39,604 nucleotides of DNA from a virus: IMG/VR virus record IMGVR_UViG_3300042465_003370, positions 1 to 39,604 of that record. The stretch is one strand, 5' to 3'. The notes under the pieces were generated by a model. It had not been told where the DNA came from. It saw only the letters and a list, made by a program, of their open reading frames with translations, and ran no database searches. Shown one piece after another: positions 5,507 through 14,102 of this stretch. The translations under genes and the position numbers were made by a program. The first letter of the stretch is position 1, and the number at the start of each line of letters is the position of its first letter.

Positions 5507-8158
5507 TTAGTTAGCTATTGTGAAACCTTTGCCTGTCATTACCAATCGAATCGCTAAGGCCGTTGCATCGCTTGCCGTAACCAACACCCCGAAAGGTGTG
5601 CCTGTTATCGTTATGGTTTGCGCACCGCTTGCTGTTCCAAGTGAAGTTGCAAAGATATTCATGCCGTAGTTACCCATTGAAGTATTGGTAAAATTCACTC
5701 CCCGAGTAAGGTTAGGCATATCCAACACTTGCAAAGAGTAGCAATTAGTTATCATTCCCGTTGTGTTGGTGCAAGCTGCTGAATTGGCAAATCGAATAGC
5801 ATTAAGGGATTTGCACGAATTAAATGCATTAGAATAATCTGTACAATTTGGAACAGTAATTAGACCTATTGATCTAAGCGCAAGGCAACCAGTAAACATA
5901 TATGTCATGGCAGTACATAGTGGAAGATTTACCGTTCCAAAAGATTGCAATGAAATACAGTCAGAAACATAGTAGTCAGACCTAGTCATACTTGCCCCAG
6001 ATAAATTTCCGTGAGAAAGAATTGCCGAAGCACTAAATACTTGAATAGTACTTGTAGCCCCAGTCCAGTCTTGATTTGTAACTCTAACAGGCCCAGTTCC
6101 GCTTAATACTGGCTGCCAATTGCCTAATCTTGCAGCTGGTAATTGCAGCGATTCAAGATTGTGCATTCTACCCATGCGAATAGTTGGATTTCCCAACGCC
6201 CAAATTTTAACTTGTTTTGCATACACTGCATCTCTACTTACTCCCGACAAGTAAAATTGAGTATTACAATTGGGAAAACTCAAATCCCAATCTACCGCGT
6301 AATTTGCCGCGTTTAATGGTGAAGTAGCAGCACTTACTGAAAAATCTACATAGGTAATGTTCGCCCCATTTCTTGCGATGTTAATTATCACAAATTTGTA
6401 ATTCTCGCCCGTTAACGCATCCACGTAAACCGTTCCCGCTAATGTAGAATAGGTGTATGTTTTAGTCGTTAATGGAGTAGAACCTCCAACATTTACAGAC
6501 GTGCCATCACCCCACGTTATAGTAGAATGGTTTATCTGAATGGTGAACCTATTTAATCGGTTCTCGTAAACAAGCAAAAGGATATTTCCCCCCTCCGTTG
6601 CCGCGCTAATAGTGGGCAAGGTCGGCCAAAATGAAGGACGTACCCAGCCGCCTGTTGAAGTAAATGCAAGCGTGTCGGTGGCCGCGTTGTAAGTTCCGCT
6701 TGGTGTGCCGTCTAAGGTAGCGATAAGGTTAAACGTAGAACCGCTTGCAAGTGATTCGCTTGGTGTTCCGTTTATTTGTAGGGCTACTGGTGAACAGGCT
6801 GCACTTGTAAAACTAAGCGTATCCGTAGGTGCATCGTAACTACCCGAATTAACAGCACCGTCTAATTTTGTGATAAGGTTAAAGGTCGTGCCACTTGTAA
6901 TGGATTCCTTGTTAACTGCATTGATTTGAAAGGTAACGGGTGAACAGGCTGCGGAGGTGACTTCCCACGTTTGCGTTCCCGCATTCCACGACCCGTTTTG
7001 AACTCCGTCACGGGTTACGAATATAGCCGCATCCTGTTCTGCTTCTTGGTCGGTTACTTGAACACCGTTTATTGTAGTGGCGTTATTTTCAATTACCCAA
7101 TCCGACCCTACAAGAGAACCGACAGGATTTGAACCCTCCGAAAGTACGGGTATATCTTCCGTGCCCCCACTTGCAACCGTAGCGACTGGCACACCGTTTA
7201 ATTCAATGTTACCATCCAAACACGGGTCGCTTGTAACCTCCCATGTTTGTGTCCCAGCATTCCACGTTCCCGATGGATTGCCGTCCAATTCCACAGCAAT
7301 AAAGGCATCTTGTTCAGCAGCTTGGTCTGTAACTTGAACGCTATTGATATAGGTTGCGTTGTTAGCGATTACGTAATCTGTGCCACTTTGTGAGCCTACT
7401 GGATTTGCACCCGTGTCAAGAACTGGAATGTCTAAAGTACCTCCACTTGGTACGGTATCGAATGGCACACCGTTAATGTCAATGGTTGCATCTGCACATG
7501 GCTCGCATAACGCATCCTCCAAACAGGCAACTTGAGTAGGCGTTAATTCAGCAACTACATTTGGATTGCAAAAGTCAAAAATGTGTAGAATGTTCGGGTC
7601 AATATCGCACTCATTTTGCCAACAATCGCGGCTACCAATTACCGTTACCGAAACGCTTAAGGCCATTATCGCCCGTGTGTAATTTAAGTCGTTTACTTGC
7701 GTTCCTGTAAACTCCTCGCCCCATATCTTCGGGATGTTTGTATCAATAGAATTAACCCGAATGCTTACACTTTGCGCTTTGAGTAGCAGTTTTAAATCGG
7801 GAAAGCTGCCCGTTATTTGGTTAGCGATGTCCTCCGCTAACCTTGTTGGCATAAAGGCATCGTCTACTGTGCTATCCTTGCGCCTTGCAACCACAACCAA
7901 ACGGAGGTCGTAAGTTCCTGACATTTGATTAACGCCATACTTGCCCACAATCGGCTCAAAGCTAATTGGGTTATCCATTCGCCAATAACTAAGATTGCCC
8001 CCGTCGATATTGATAGGCACAACTTGCCCCGTGCCGCTGTAAACGTAGGGTACTGTGGTCGTGCCATCACTCCGTAATTCAGCCAAGCAATGTATAACGC
8101 CCAAACGTCCAACGGTTTCAAGTTTTAGGTTCAGATAGTTTACTATTGCTTCGGTCAT
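5507..8158 (-). CDS. Large virion protein: neck/tail-terminator-like N-terminus, internal repeats and BspA-like LRR region (putative receptor-binding fibre)
   Basis: 883 aa. Residues 1-185 form a compact alpha/beta domain resembling tail-completion proteins in size and position after the gp10-like gene. After a Cys-containing hinge (C208, C218, C221) come two ~90-aa repeats (about 222-311 and 312-402; shared SGGTxDIPVL, AxxxATxINxVQVTDQxAEQDA, WNAGTQTWEVTS) and two ~50-aa repeats (403-452, 453-502). Then a PKD-like stretch with TWGDGTS (548-554), and a C-terminal part (about 640-840) with BspA-type leucine-rich repeats (FTGCLALRSIG, FNSCKSLNAI). Such LRRs bind surface ligands, so host adhesion is likely. 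Followed by the 56-aa gene and holin. Confidence 0.75.
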   Translation of the reverse strand: MTEAIVNYLNLKLETVGRLGVIHCLAELRSDGTTTVPYVYSGTGQVVPINIDGGNLSYWRMDNPISFEPIVGKYGVNQMSGTYDLRLVVVARRKDSTVDDAFMPTRLAEDIANQITGSFPDLKLLLKAQSVSIRVNSIDTNIPKIWGEEFTGTQVNDLNYTRAIMALSVSVTVIGSRDCWQNECDIDPNILHIFDFCNPNVVAELTPTQVACLEDALCEPCADATIDINGVPFDTVPSGGTLDIPVLDTGANPVGSQSGTDYVIANNATYINSVQVTDQAAEQDAFIAVELDGNPSGTWNAGTQTWEVTSDPCLDGNIELNGVPVATVASGGTEDIPVLSEGSNPVGSLVGSDWVIENNATTINGVQVTDQEAEQDAAIFVTRDGVQNGSWNAGTQTWEVTSAACSPVTFQINAVNKESITSGTTFNLITKLDGAVNSGSYDAPTDTLSFTSAACSPVALQINGTPSESLASGSTFNLIATLDGTPSGTYNAATDTLAFTSTGGWVRPSFWPTLPTISAATEGGNILLLVYENRLNRFTIQINHSTITWGDGTSVNVGGSTPLTTKTYTYSTLAGTVYVDALTGENYKFVIINIARNGANITYVDFSVSAATSPLNAANYAVDWDLSFPNCNTQFYLSGVSRDAVYAKQVKIWALGNPTIRMGRMHNLESLQLPAARLGNWQPVLSGTGPVRVTNQDWTGATSTIQVFSASAILSHGNLSGASMTRSDYYVSDCISLQSFGTVNLPLCTAMTYMFTGCLALRSIGLITVPNCTDYSNAFNSCKSLNAIRFANSAACTNTTGMITNCYSLQVLDMPNLTRGVNFTNTSMGNYGMNIFATSLGTASGAQTITITGTPFGVLVTASDATALAIRLVMTGKGFTIAN
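6653..7495 (-). repeat. Internal tandem repeats of the fibre gene
   Basis: Coding repeats: two long units at about 7226-7495 and 6953-7225 and two short units at about 6803-6952 and 6653-6802. They are diverged at DNA level but clear in protein. Recombination between units could shorten or extend the fibre. Confidence 0.8.
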
Positions 8159-8772
8159 GATTGAAGTAGTTTTGTCATTTCAATAGCGTATATCCTTTGA
8201 AAATCGTCTTTCTCTTTTTGAGTGAATGCCACAAAGTTACCGTATTTCTCAACAAGCCCTTCCAGCTTCTTGACGTTAATGTCACGCCTTAAAGATTCAA
8301 CATAAAGGTCGTTATTTACTTTAATCACTTCGCCCGTTGGCGGAACTCCAGCCGTGTTGGTGCGAGCAGAGTTTGCAAAGTCGCTTTGCAAATCATTTTT
8401 CAAACGCAAATTAACCACGTCAGGATTAAAGCCTTGCTCACGTTTTAAGTCGTAGTAACTCGCAAAGTAAGTAGTCTTATTGTTTGCTTTTGTCCAAGTA
8501 ATGCTTTTCCCCTTATTCTTTCCGCTTTTAACCGTCCGACCCGAATCAAATGGCTTTCCTTCATGGTTACCTTTTCGCCTTAAGTTCTTATCGTACACAT
8601 AAAGCGCATCGGTTTTATTATAGCTTTCGCCAGCAAGCCCACTACTAAAAATCCGAATTACCCTATCAGCGTGGACGGATTGCGCTGCAATTTGTAAAGG
8701 TGCGTTTAGGGCTATTGCCTTTGCTTTCTCGCGCAACTTAGCCGCAAATTGTTCGGGCGTTAGTTGAGCCAT
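8155..8772 (-). CDS. gp10-like head-tail joining or tail-completion protein
   Basis: 205 aa. The N-terminal helix MAQLTPEQFAAKLREKAK and the later FDSGRTVKSG / TYFASYYDLKREQGF region match the general pattern of HK97 gp10-like proteins, which join tail to head. It is followed by the fibre/terminator-like gene with an ATGA overlap and preceded by the connector candidate, the usual neighbours of gp10. No enzymatic motif is seen. Sequence similarity is weak, so the call rests on both pattern and order. A small overlapping ORF (8712-8864) precedes it. Confidence 0.6.
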   Translation of the reverse strand: MAQLTPEQFAAKLREKAKAIALNAPLQIAAQSVHADRVIRIFSSGLAGESYNKTDALYVYDKNLRRKGNHEGKPFDSGRTVKSGKNKGKSITWTKANNKTTYFASYYDLKREQGFNPDVVNLRLKNDLQSDFANSARTNTAGVPPTGEVIKVNNDLYVESLRRDINVKKLEGLVEKYGNFVAFTQKEKDDFQRIYAIEMTKLLQS

Positions 8773-8864
8773 AATTGAAAAGTAAAAGATGTATAAGTGC
8801 GTGTGAATCGGCAGTAACCTAAGCCACTAATCCACTCGCAAGCCCTATCGCGTTCGCGGATCAT
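8712..8864 (-). CDS. Possible small protein, 50 aa, in the connector gap
   Basis: ATG at 8864 overlaps the stop of the 329-aa gene as ATGA. The frame stays open to 8712, running 61 bases into the gp10-like gene in another frame. It fills an otherwise empty 88-base gap in a genome with few gaps. Composition is Arg- and Cys-containing (RERDRACEW, YCRF) and unrecognised. Coupling favours translation; the long out-of-frame overlap is a reason for doubt. Confidence 0.35.
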
Positions 8865-9850
8865 GGCAAGGTAGTTCTAATCTGAATGCCGCGTCTGCAA
8901 TTAAAACAAATCGGGTCGTTAGGTAAGTTAACGGTATTGAATACCCTATCCATTGCCGTGTTAAAATTATCGCGATACATTGATTGCCGCGCTACAAGTT
9001 TATCGTAATCGCGAACCGTGTTGGTGTTGCCCCTCGAAGTGTTGTAAAGCGCATACTCCATAACCAACTCCGCAACCTTAAAGAGTATTGGCATAGCTAA
9101 TTGCTGCCTGTATTGGCACATCCAACCCTCTGCATCACATTCCATCGATACGCTCAATATAAGCCCTCCCATGTCGCTTAAAGTTGATTGGGTAAGTGGT
9201 GCGCCTATTGTAGCAGTTATTGCCTGTGCGGTCACGTATGCGTTTACGCTGCATGATGTCGGGCAAGTGTAGCAAGTTTGCCCCGATGTAGTTGGAGTTG
9301 TTTTGTATGCGGTTATTGCGCTTGCGTTGTAAATGATAAGCAACTTTTCCACGCGATATAATGCGTTCACGTCCACGCTTACCTCTTGTCCAGCTATTGC
9401 AGAAACTACTTGAGTGCCTAAAGTTACGCCCGTAATACCATCCACAAATAACACCGTTACGTTGCCCGTATAATTACCAATAAACCCAACACTTGTAACC
9501 CTATAGGCTAAAAATGGCATAGGGTATTTGCGCCAAAGTTTAACGCCTTTGTACTTAGCCAACGCGGCCGAGGTAGCTAAAGACGTGCCAGCGTAACCAA
9601 TCGTTTGAGTACTTACAACGGTCTTGGCAACAAAACCATCCTTCATGTGGGCTGTAATCGAATCAATTACCTCGCGAACCGCTTGCGACCTTAGCGCGAT
9701 GAACAAATCGTCCACGCTTGGATAGTCGTTCTGGTCAACGTATGAAGATAGTTCGGAGTAGGTGACTTTGGTATTTAGGTAGGTATTTGCAGCCGTACTA
9801 ATGTCGGCACAACCTCCTTGCAATCCTATAAGTGTTTCTAAGCAAGTCAT
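8861..9850 (-). CDS. Virion protein, probable head-tail connector
   Basis: 329 aa. The N-terminal part (1-75) contains a Cys pair (MTCLETLIGLQGGC) and an all-helix segment (SVDDLFIALRSQAVREVID). The middle (100-190) is beta-rich. The C-terminal third is helical with RQQLAMPILFKVAELVMEY and ends with CFNCRRG (316-322). It directly follows the major capsid gene after a terminator and precedes the gp10-like gene, where head-tail connectors sit. It has no recognised catalytic motif. A TAAATTTG box four bases upstream of its ATG suggests its own promoter. Confidence 0.6.
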   Translation of the reverse strand: MTCLETLIGLQGGCADISTAANTYLNTKVTYSELSSYVDQNDYPSVDDLFIALRSQAVREVIDSITAHMKDGFVAKTVVSTQTIGYAGTSLATSAALAKYKGVKLWRKYPMPFLAYRVTSVGFIGNYTGNVTVLFVDGITGVTLGTQVVSAIAGQEVSVDVNALYRVEKLLIIYNASAITAYKTTPTTSGQTCYTCPTSCSVNAYVTAQAITATIGAPLTQSTLSDMGGLILSVSMECDAEGWMCQYRQQLAMPILFKVAELVMEYALYNTSRGNTNTVRDYDKLVARQSMYRDNFNTAMDRVFNTVNLPNDPICFNCRRGIQIRTTLP

Positions 9851-9854
9851 ATCG

Positions 9855-9862
9855 CAAATTTA
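9855..9862 (-). promoter_or_regulatory. -7 box directly before the connector gene
   Basis: Minus strand TAAATTTG fits TAnnTTTG and ends four bases before the ATG at 9850, so a transcript would be leaderless or nearly so. It lies right after the terminator of the capsid gene, where a new promoter would be needed. No -33 box at the usual distance is seen. Confidence 0.4.
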
Positions 9863-9900
9863 AGTAAAAAAAAAGGGGTTAGGTATTAGCCCAACCCCTT
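9863..9900 (-). terminator. Rho-independent terminator after the major capsid gene
   Basis: Minus-strand stem AAGGGGTTGGG (9900-9890) with CCTAACCCCTT (9883-9873), 11 pairs including one G-U, loop of six bases, then a run of T residues. It begins 18 bases after the capsid stop codon. It would give a short, abundant 3' end for capsid mRNA and reduce read-through into the connector genes. Confidence 0.9.
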
Positions 9901-9918
9901 CAATTTTAGGTTAATCAA

Positions 9919-11007
9919 TTAATCTGCACAAGCAGCCAAATCAGTACAAACTACTTCCAATGCTGCAAGTCCTTTTACTCCTTCAAAGTTGCTTCCAACT
10001 TGGTAAAGGTATGCTGGGGCTGTGTAGTATTGGTATGTAGCACGTATGTTGATATTCCAATCATCACAAAGGCGCTGCATACGGTAGTCGAACTTCATGC
10101 CAGTAGCTGGATCGAAGATAGTATCTGCGATGTTTGAAGAATCCGACAACTTGTTGAAATCAGCTTCGTACAACGAAAATCCAACTGGAACGATAGAACC
10201 AAGACCAACAGCAAGGTTTGTGGCGTTAACCGATGACAAAGCAGCAGCAAGGTGACGGTCATAAACCGCAGCAAGACCGAAACGCTCGATAATTGCCATC
10301 AAGTCATAGCCAAGTCCATCAGATGAACCACCAGCTATTGCCTTACGCAAGTAGCTTGCCAACTCATTCGCTCCAAAAATTGAAGCTCCGTTGATACGGC
10401 TCATCAAAAGCGCGGTTTGGATTTGCTCAAACAAAGCGGAGTTAACAGGACGTGCATCAGTACCGTTAGCCAAAGTGGTGTTCACTTGAAGGATTCCACC
10501 GCCTGTGAGGTTTGTTCCAAGAATGTCAGCAGTATCCTGTGACCATCCACCAAATTGAGTAGCAGCGGCAAGGGCAAGTCTTTCAGATTCTTTCTCCTTA
10601 ATCCCGTTGATTATCTTTTGAACTTTACGAGCAACAAATGCGCTGTTTTCTTCACAAGTACCAACCAAATCGGAAGGGCTAACTGTAAAGTCCTTACCTA
10701 CGTTCAAAGACGTATCAAAAGTGTAAGTTTCAACAAAATCGCATTCGGTGTGAGAAGCCGCACAACCCGAAGTGTTCTCGTTGATGTCGCTGGTTAAAAA
10801 GGGTTGGTCATAAACAATCTCAACCTGACGCACTTTTGACGCGCCTGTTAAGCCTTTGATTGTTGAAGCTGACCGATTACCCTCGCTCATTACGTGGGTA
10901 AGGAATGGCAACGCGATGGGAGCCATATTGTTTTGATTAGCAAAAGCCGAATCCAAAGAGTTTTGGATGGCTGGGCAAGTTACGATTTCGCACAATGATT
11001 GTGACAT
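9919..11007 (-). CDS. Major capsid protein
   Basis: 362 aa. Called from position and pattern: it follows portal, a 100-aa gene and a scaffold-like gene, precedes connector genes, and alone in the head block is followed by a strong terminator, as expected for the most abundant virion protein. The N-terminal ~25 residues are helical with cysteines (SLCEIVTCPAIQNSL). Central features are a charged helix SAFVARKVQKIINGIKEKE (about 122-140) like the HK97 spine helix, and C-terminal beta regions. No head protease is seen nearby, so maturation cleavage may not occur or may use another factor. Upstream (11008-11105) is 98 bases of A-rich leader without SD. Confidence 0.75.
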   Translation of the reverse strand: MSQSLCEIVTCPAIQNSLDSAFANQNNMAPIALPFLTHVMSEGNRSASTIKGLTGASKVRQVEIVYDQPFLTSDINENTSGCAASHTECDFVETYTFDTSLNVGKDFTVSPSDLVGTCEENSAFVARKVQKIINGIKEKESERLALAAATQFGGWSQDTADILGTNLTGGGILQVNTTLANGTDARPVNSALFEQIQTALLMSRINGASIFGANELASYLRKAIAGGSSDGLGYDLMAIIERFGLAAVYDRHLAAALSSVNATNLAVGLGSIVPVGFSLYEADFNKLSDSSNIADTIFDPATGMKFDYRMQRLCDDWNINIRATYQYYTAPAYLYQVGSNFEGVKGLAALEVVCTDLAACAD

Positions 11008-11105
11008 GATGTTTTTGTTTTAAGGTTTGATTTGAACAGTAGGCCGCTCAATTCGCCAAAAAACATTTTAGGGTATGTCACACCCGAAGTGTACTCGTAT
11101 TCGTA

Positions 11106-11885
11106 TTAGTGCCTTGCAGCTACCTTCTTGACGTTATTCTGTCCAATTGGTGGCGTGTAAGTGGTGGCAAAGTTAGGAACTTTTTTTGAATCAATTACAG
11201 CACCTAATTTTGACTCTTCAAACTTGGCTTTAATCACTTCTTCGTAGGTAGCTGGCTCACCACTTTTAACTTTCGATTTGATTAATTCGCCTTTAATATC
11301 GCGAACAATCGGATTACCTTCTTCGCTCAAATCAAATTTGAATGTTTCGTTCAAATCGGCTTTGAATCCTTTTACAGCCAATGCGCTTGCGGCTTCTGAA
11401 AACTTCAATCCTTTTAGCACGTTTTCAAATTCGCCTTGAATCTTACCCGTACGCTTTTCAGAAATTACGCTTTCTTTAAACTGATTAAATTCGTTTTTAG
11501 TACCCTCATGCAAGCCACTCAAATCTTCGAGTTGCTTCTTGTACTTATCCAAATCGCCTTTGAACTTAGCCTCTGCCTGTTCAGCAGTCAAACCTTTTGC
11601 GGCTTCAAGTTCGGCAAAGCGTGACTTAACCGCACCCGCAAATATTGATGGCAAATCAGTAAGGTTTTTGTCCTTCAACTCCGAAGGGTCAATTTCGACC
11701 CCTATATCTTTGAATCCCTTTTTAATGGCGTGTGATACTTTGCCATTCAATTCGCCTAACGCTGTTGAATGCCTTTCTGTTGGCACGTACTTCGCGTTTA
11801 TTTCCTCCTTAACGGTATCAATAGTAGTGTCGGCTGTTATGGTTACCCCCAAAAAGTCGGCAAGGTCTTTTACTTCAATTGGCAT
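11106..11885 (-). CDS. Capsid scaffold-like protein
   Basis: Start placed at the ATG at 11885 (259 aa, MPIEVKDLADFLGV), which overlaps the upstream gene by 11 bases. An in-frame start at 11933 would overlap it by 59. After a small folded N-terminus (1-50) come long charged helices, with a coiled coil about 85-155 (AELEAAKGLTAEQAEAKFKG, KKQLEDLSGLHEG), then a basic C-terminus with KVKSGEPATYEEVIKAKFEE. This matches gp20-like scaffolding proteins that template capsid assembly and leave before DNA entry. It sits between the portal and the major capsid genes. Function is inferred from structure and order. Confidence 0.7.
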   Translation of the reverse strand: MPIEVKDLADFLGVTITADTTIDTVKEEINAKYVPTERHSTALGELNGKVSHAIKKGFKDIGVEIDPSELKDKNLTDLPSIFAGAVKSRFAELEAAKGLTAEQAEAKFKGDLDKYKKQLEDLSGLHEGTKNEFNQFKESVISEKRTGKIQGEFENVLKGLKFSEAASALAVKGFKADLNETFKFDLSEEGNPIVRDIKGELIKSKVKSGEPATYEEVIKAKFEESKLGAVIDSKKVPNFATTYTPPIGQNNVKKVAARH

Positions 11886-12177
11886 CTGCTTTTGGTTTAC
11901 GTGTTTGTTTTGGTTTTTCGGTTGGCGTTTCAAATTCTTCCAACGGCAACGGTTCGGACTTTCTCACTTTTGGCGCAAGGTACTCAAACCTTTGGGCAAG
12001 TTGGGTAAATTCGTCTTTGGTTAATTTCTCCTCTAAGTTCGGATCGCTTACTTCGATGCTCTTAATATTTGGCAGTTTAAGCAACCGACTAAAGAACTCA
12101 CCCGTTAGGGCTTCATAGTTAAATAGGCGCAATTCCTTACCGTTAACTATGCACTTGATTAAAGTGTTTTTAGGCAT
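11875..12177 (-). CDS. Hypothetical head-block protein, 100 aa
   Basis: No family recognised. Residues 1-60 contain a small alpha/beta pattern (LIKCIVNGKELRLFNYEAL). Residues 50-70 have EFTQLAQRFEYLAPK, and the tail (70-100) is disordered, Pro- and Lys-rich (TPTEKPKQTRKPKADAN). It overlaps portal and scaffold genes on either side. A head-assembly accessory role fits the position only. Confidence 0.6.
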   Translation of the reverse strand: MPKNTLIKCIVNGKELRLFNYEALTGEFFSRLLKLPNIKSIEVSDPNLEEKLTKDEFTQLAQRFEYLAPKVRKSEPLPLEEFETPTEKPKQTRKPKADAN

Positions 12178-13969
12178 TCAAGATTTGATTCGTGAGTAAT
12201 GAATTAGGCACAAAGGTATTCAATTTCGCCCGTTCTACAAGTTTCGCCACGCGTTCGGCATTATCCAACTCTAAGAACTTAGGATCTTCTTGTATCAACT
12301 CCTGTGCAATTTGAATAGACGAATCATGTAGCGTAATTTGCCACGGTTCAATTGAGTTGCTTGCCTTACGCAATGCAATAGCCGTATCACTTAGCGCAAA
12401 CAACTTATCTGCAATAACGATTGAACTTAATACCGCCTGTGCATCAACGTCTGAACTAAGTAGATTGTTCATCAACTGAAAGAACAACGTGTGCATAATG
12501 TACGCTGGGGCTTCGCTATCCCTTGCCATCTTAATCTGCTCCCAAATGTCGGCTTCGGTTCTAAAGTCGAAGGTTTGAGGATAGATTAAAGTAGGCGCAA
12601 GGTCGGCATCTTCATACCTTTGGAATGCGATGCGATGGTTAGCGAAATCAAACACATCGAATATCTGCTCACTCACGCCCTTAACAAAAGAGAACATTGA
12701 CTGCTGGTCTATTGCCATCCCTGTGGCCGTCATATCCTTTGACCCCTTAACATCGCTTGTTGATGTTTGGAGGTGCAGAATTGACCGCGCTTCTTTGGTA
12801 TCAATATCCACTTGCTCGCGCACAAAAGACATTGCATTGGTGGATGGCTCAACGTATTCGACAAGTGGGTAGTTGCTTGCTTGCCCTTCGCTGAATCGGT
12901 CTGAATCAGTCCAAAGCAAAGTTCCCATCGGGCTAACTGGACGATATGCCCCTGTGCCTTGACACGCCCCGCACGTGCCTATATCTTTGCCCGTTTCAAT
13001 AGAAATCAAATGCCCGTTTTGGCAGTTACTTACCTCATCGTGAAACTCACACTTTGAAGCCTTCATTATCCTAAAGGGAAACGCACTATTGGCAATGGAT
13101 AGCTGCAAGTAGTTTCTATTGGTTAGTGCTAAGTTCAGCAAACCGACCGCGTAATAAAAAGGACTTACCCAATAAATACTGCCATCAGGTGAAATCTGTG
13201 GAACTCCTTTTAATTCAATAACGGGCAAGATACCCTCACCATGCGCAAAGTATTCAAATATCGCGTAAGTGTTTTCGGTTTGTCTGCCCACTTGCTCAAT
13301 TCTCCAAATGGTTTCACGAGTGTATAAATACATAACCCGCCCCATTCTATGTTCTTTGCCGTTGTACTCAACCCGTGACATTTCAGCACTCACGCAAAGG
13401 GCATAGTGGCCGCTTTTGTAGTCGATTACTTTGTCGCTGGCATAGTAGTATATCGTTGGCTCAAATAGCTTTTGGTCATCAACTCTACTCTCACCGTCCT
13501 CACTTTCTACGTACTCAAAACCATGAGGCATAACGGCAACTAAACCGTTTGCATCCTTCGTTTTGATGGAAGGTAATACGCCTTTCACAAAGGTTTCAAC
13601 CGAGCCATAAATAGGCAAGTCGGTAAGTAGGTATTTCATCAAATCCTCACTACCTTCTTTTGGTATTACTTGCCAATTGGAATCTATAAACGCCCGACCA
13701 ATAACAGTTAGGTAGTCTTGAAATACTTGCGATGTTGTGTTGGTATAATTGTCCTTAATGTATTTCTGCTGCTCAAGGTCTTGATTCGGTGCGCGGTTTC
13801 TAAATAGCTTTTCGGGGAATACGTTAGGGTCGGCATGGACAAGGATAGAATTCCGCTGCTCGATTGCGGCAACGTAGCCATCCCGATACTTAGGAATATC
13901 ACCTTTCTTAGTGAATTTCTCAACTTCCAGAACATTATCTAAAATTCGCCTAACATCGACCTCGTTCAT
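12170..13969 (-). CDS. Portal protein with zinc-ribbon-like insert
   Basis: 599 aa. The order (portal, small protein, scaffold, capsid) and the pattern of an SPP1/HK97-like portal support the call: N-terminal helical region, a long beta-rich wing (about 120-270), the helical stretch YYAVGLLNLALTNRNYLQL (272-290), and a late acidic helical part. Portals form the dodecameric DNA channel at one vertex. Odd feature: C307, C316, C333 and C336 (CEFH, NC, CGAC), with H310 and H320 nearby, make a zinc-ribbon-like insert just after the central helix. The start ATG overlaps the stop of a 38-aa gene as ATGA. Confidence 0.85.
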   Translation of the reverse strand: MNEVDVRRILDNVLEVEKFTKKGDIPKYRDGYVAAIEQRNSILVHADPNVFPEKLFRNRAPNQDLEQQKYIKDNYTNTTSQVFQDYLTVIGRAFIDSNWQVIPKEGSEDLMKYLLTDLPIYGSVETFVKGVLPSIKTKDANGLVAVMPHGFEYVESEDGESRVDDQKLFEPTIYYYASDKVIDYKSGHYALCVSAEMSRVEYNGKEHRMGRVMYLYTRETIWRIEQVGRQTENTYAIFEYFAHGEGILPVIELKGVPQISPDGSIYWVSPFYYAVGLLNLALTNRNYLQLSIANSAFPFRIMKASKCEFHDEVSNCQNGHLISIETGKDIGTCGACQGTGAYRPVSPMGTLLWTDSDRFSEGQASNYPLVEYVEPSTNAMSFVREQVDIDTKEARSILHLQTSTSDVKGSKDMTATGMAIDQQSMFSFVKGVSEQIFDVFDFANHRIAFQRYEDADLAPTLIYPQTFDFRTEADIWEQIKMARDSEAPAYIMHTLFFQLMNNLLSSDVDAQAVLSSIVIADKLFALSDTAIALRKASNSIEPWQITLHDSSIQIAQELIQEDPKFLELDNAERVAKLVERAKLNTFVPNSLLTNQILNA

Positions 13970-14082
13970 GCTGCTTTTTCCATTACGATATAAAAGTCAG
14001 TCAATTGGCAGCCTGACTTCTTGCCGCCACACCGCCCCCGTATTGGCCTATCTTGAGGACGTATCTTTATATTTCGTGCCAT
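13966..14082 (-). CDS. Small basic protein, 38 aa, coupled to portal
   Basis: ATG at 14082, TGA overlapping the portal start as ATGA. It is too short for routine calling. The product is basic with a glycine/cysteine cluster (GRCGGKKSGC) and no recognised family. A TAACTTTG box (14087-14094) lies four bases before the ATG, so a near-leaderless transcript could start here and drive the head genes. The overlap and box together make it likely to be translated. Confidence 0.55.
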   Translation of the reverse strand: MARNIKIRPQDRPIRGRCGGKKSGCQLTDFYIVMEKAA

Positions 14083-14086
14083 GCCA

Positions 14087-14094
14087 CAAAGTTA
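14087..14094 (-). promoter_or_regulatory. -7 box before the portal operon
   Basis: Minus strand TAACTTTG fits TAnnTTTG and sits four bases upstream of the ATG at 14082, at the join between the sugar-enzyme insert and the head genes. A similar TAACTTCG occurs before the ATG at 20713. No -33 element is clear. Confidence 0.35.
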
Positions 14095-14102
14095 GTTAAT
14101 TT

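Noticed and set aside
11008-11105. 28-aa ORF in the capsid leader
   Set aside because: Runs into the capsid gene in another frame and lacks coupling; more likely an A-rich leader.
11539-12024. 161-aa plus-strand ORF
   Set aside because: Opposite the scaffold and 100-aa genes; Phe/Ser-rich antisense composition, no domain.
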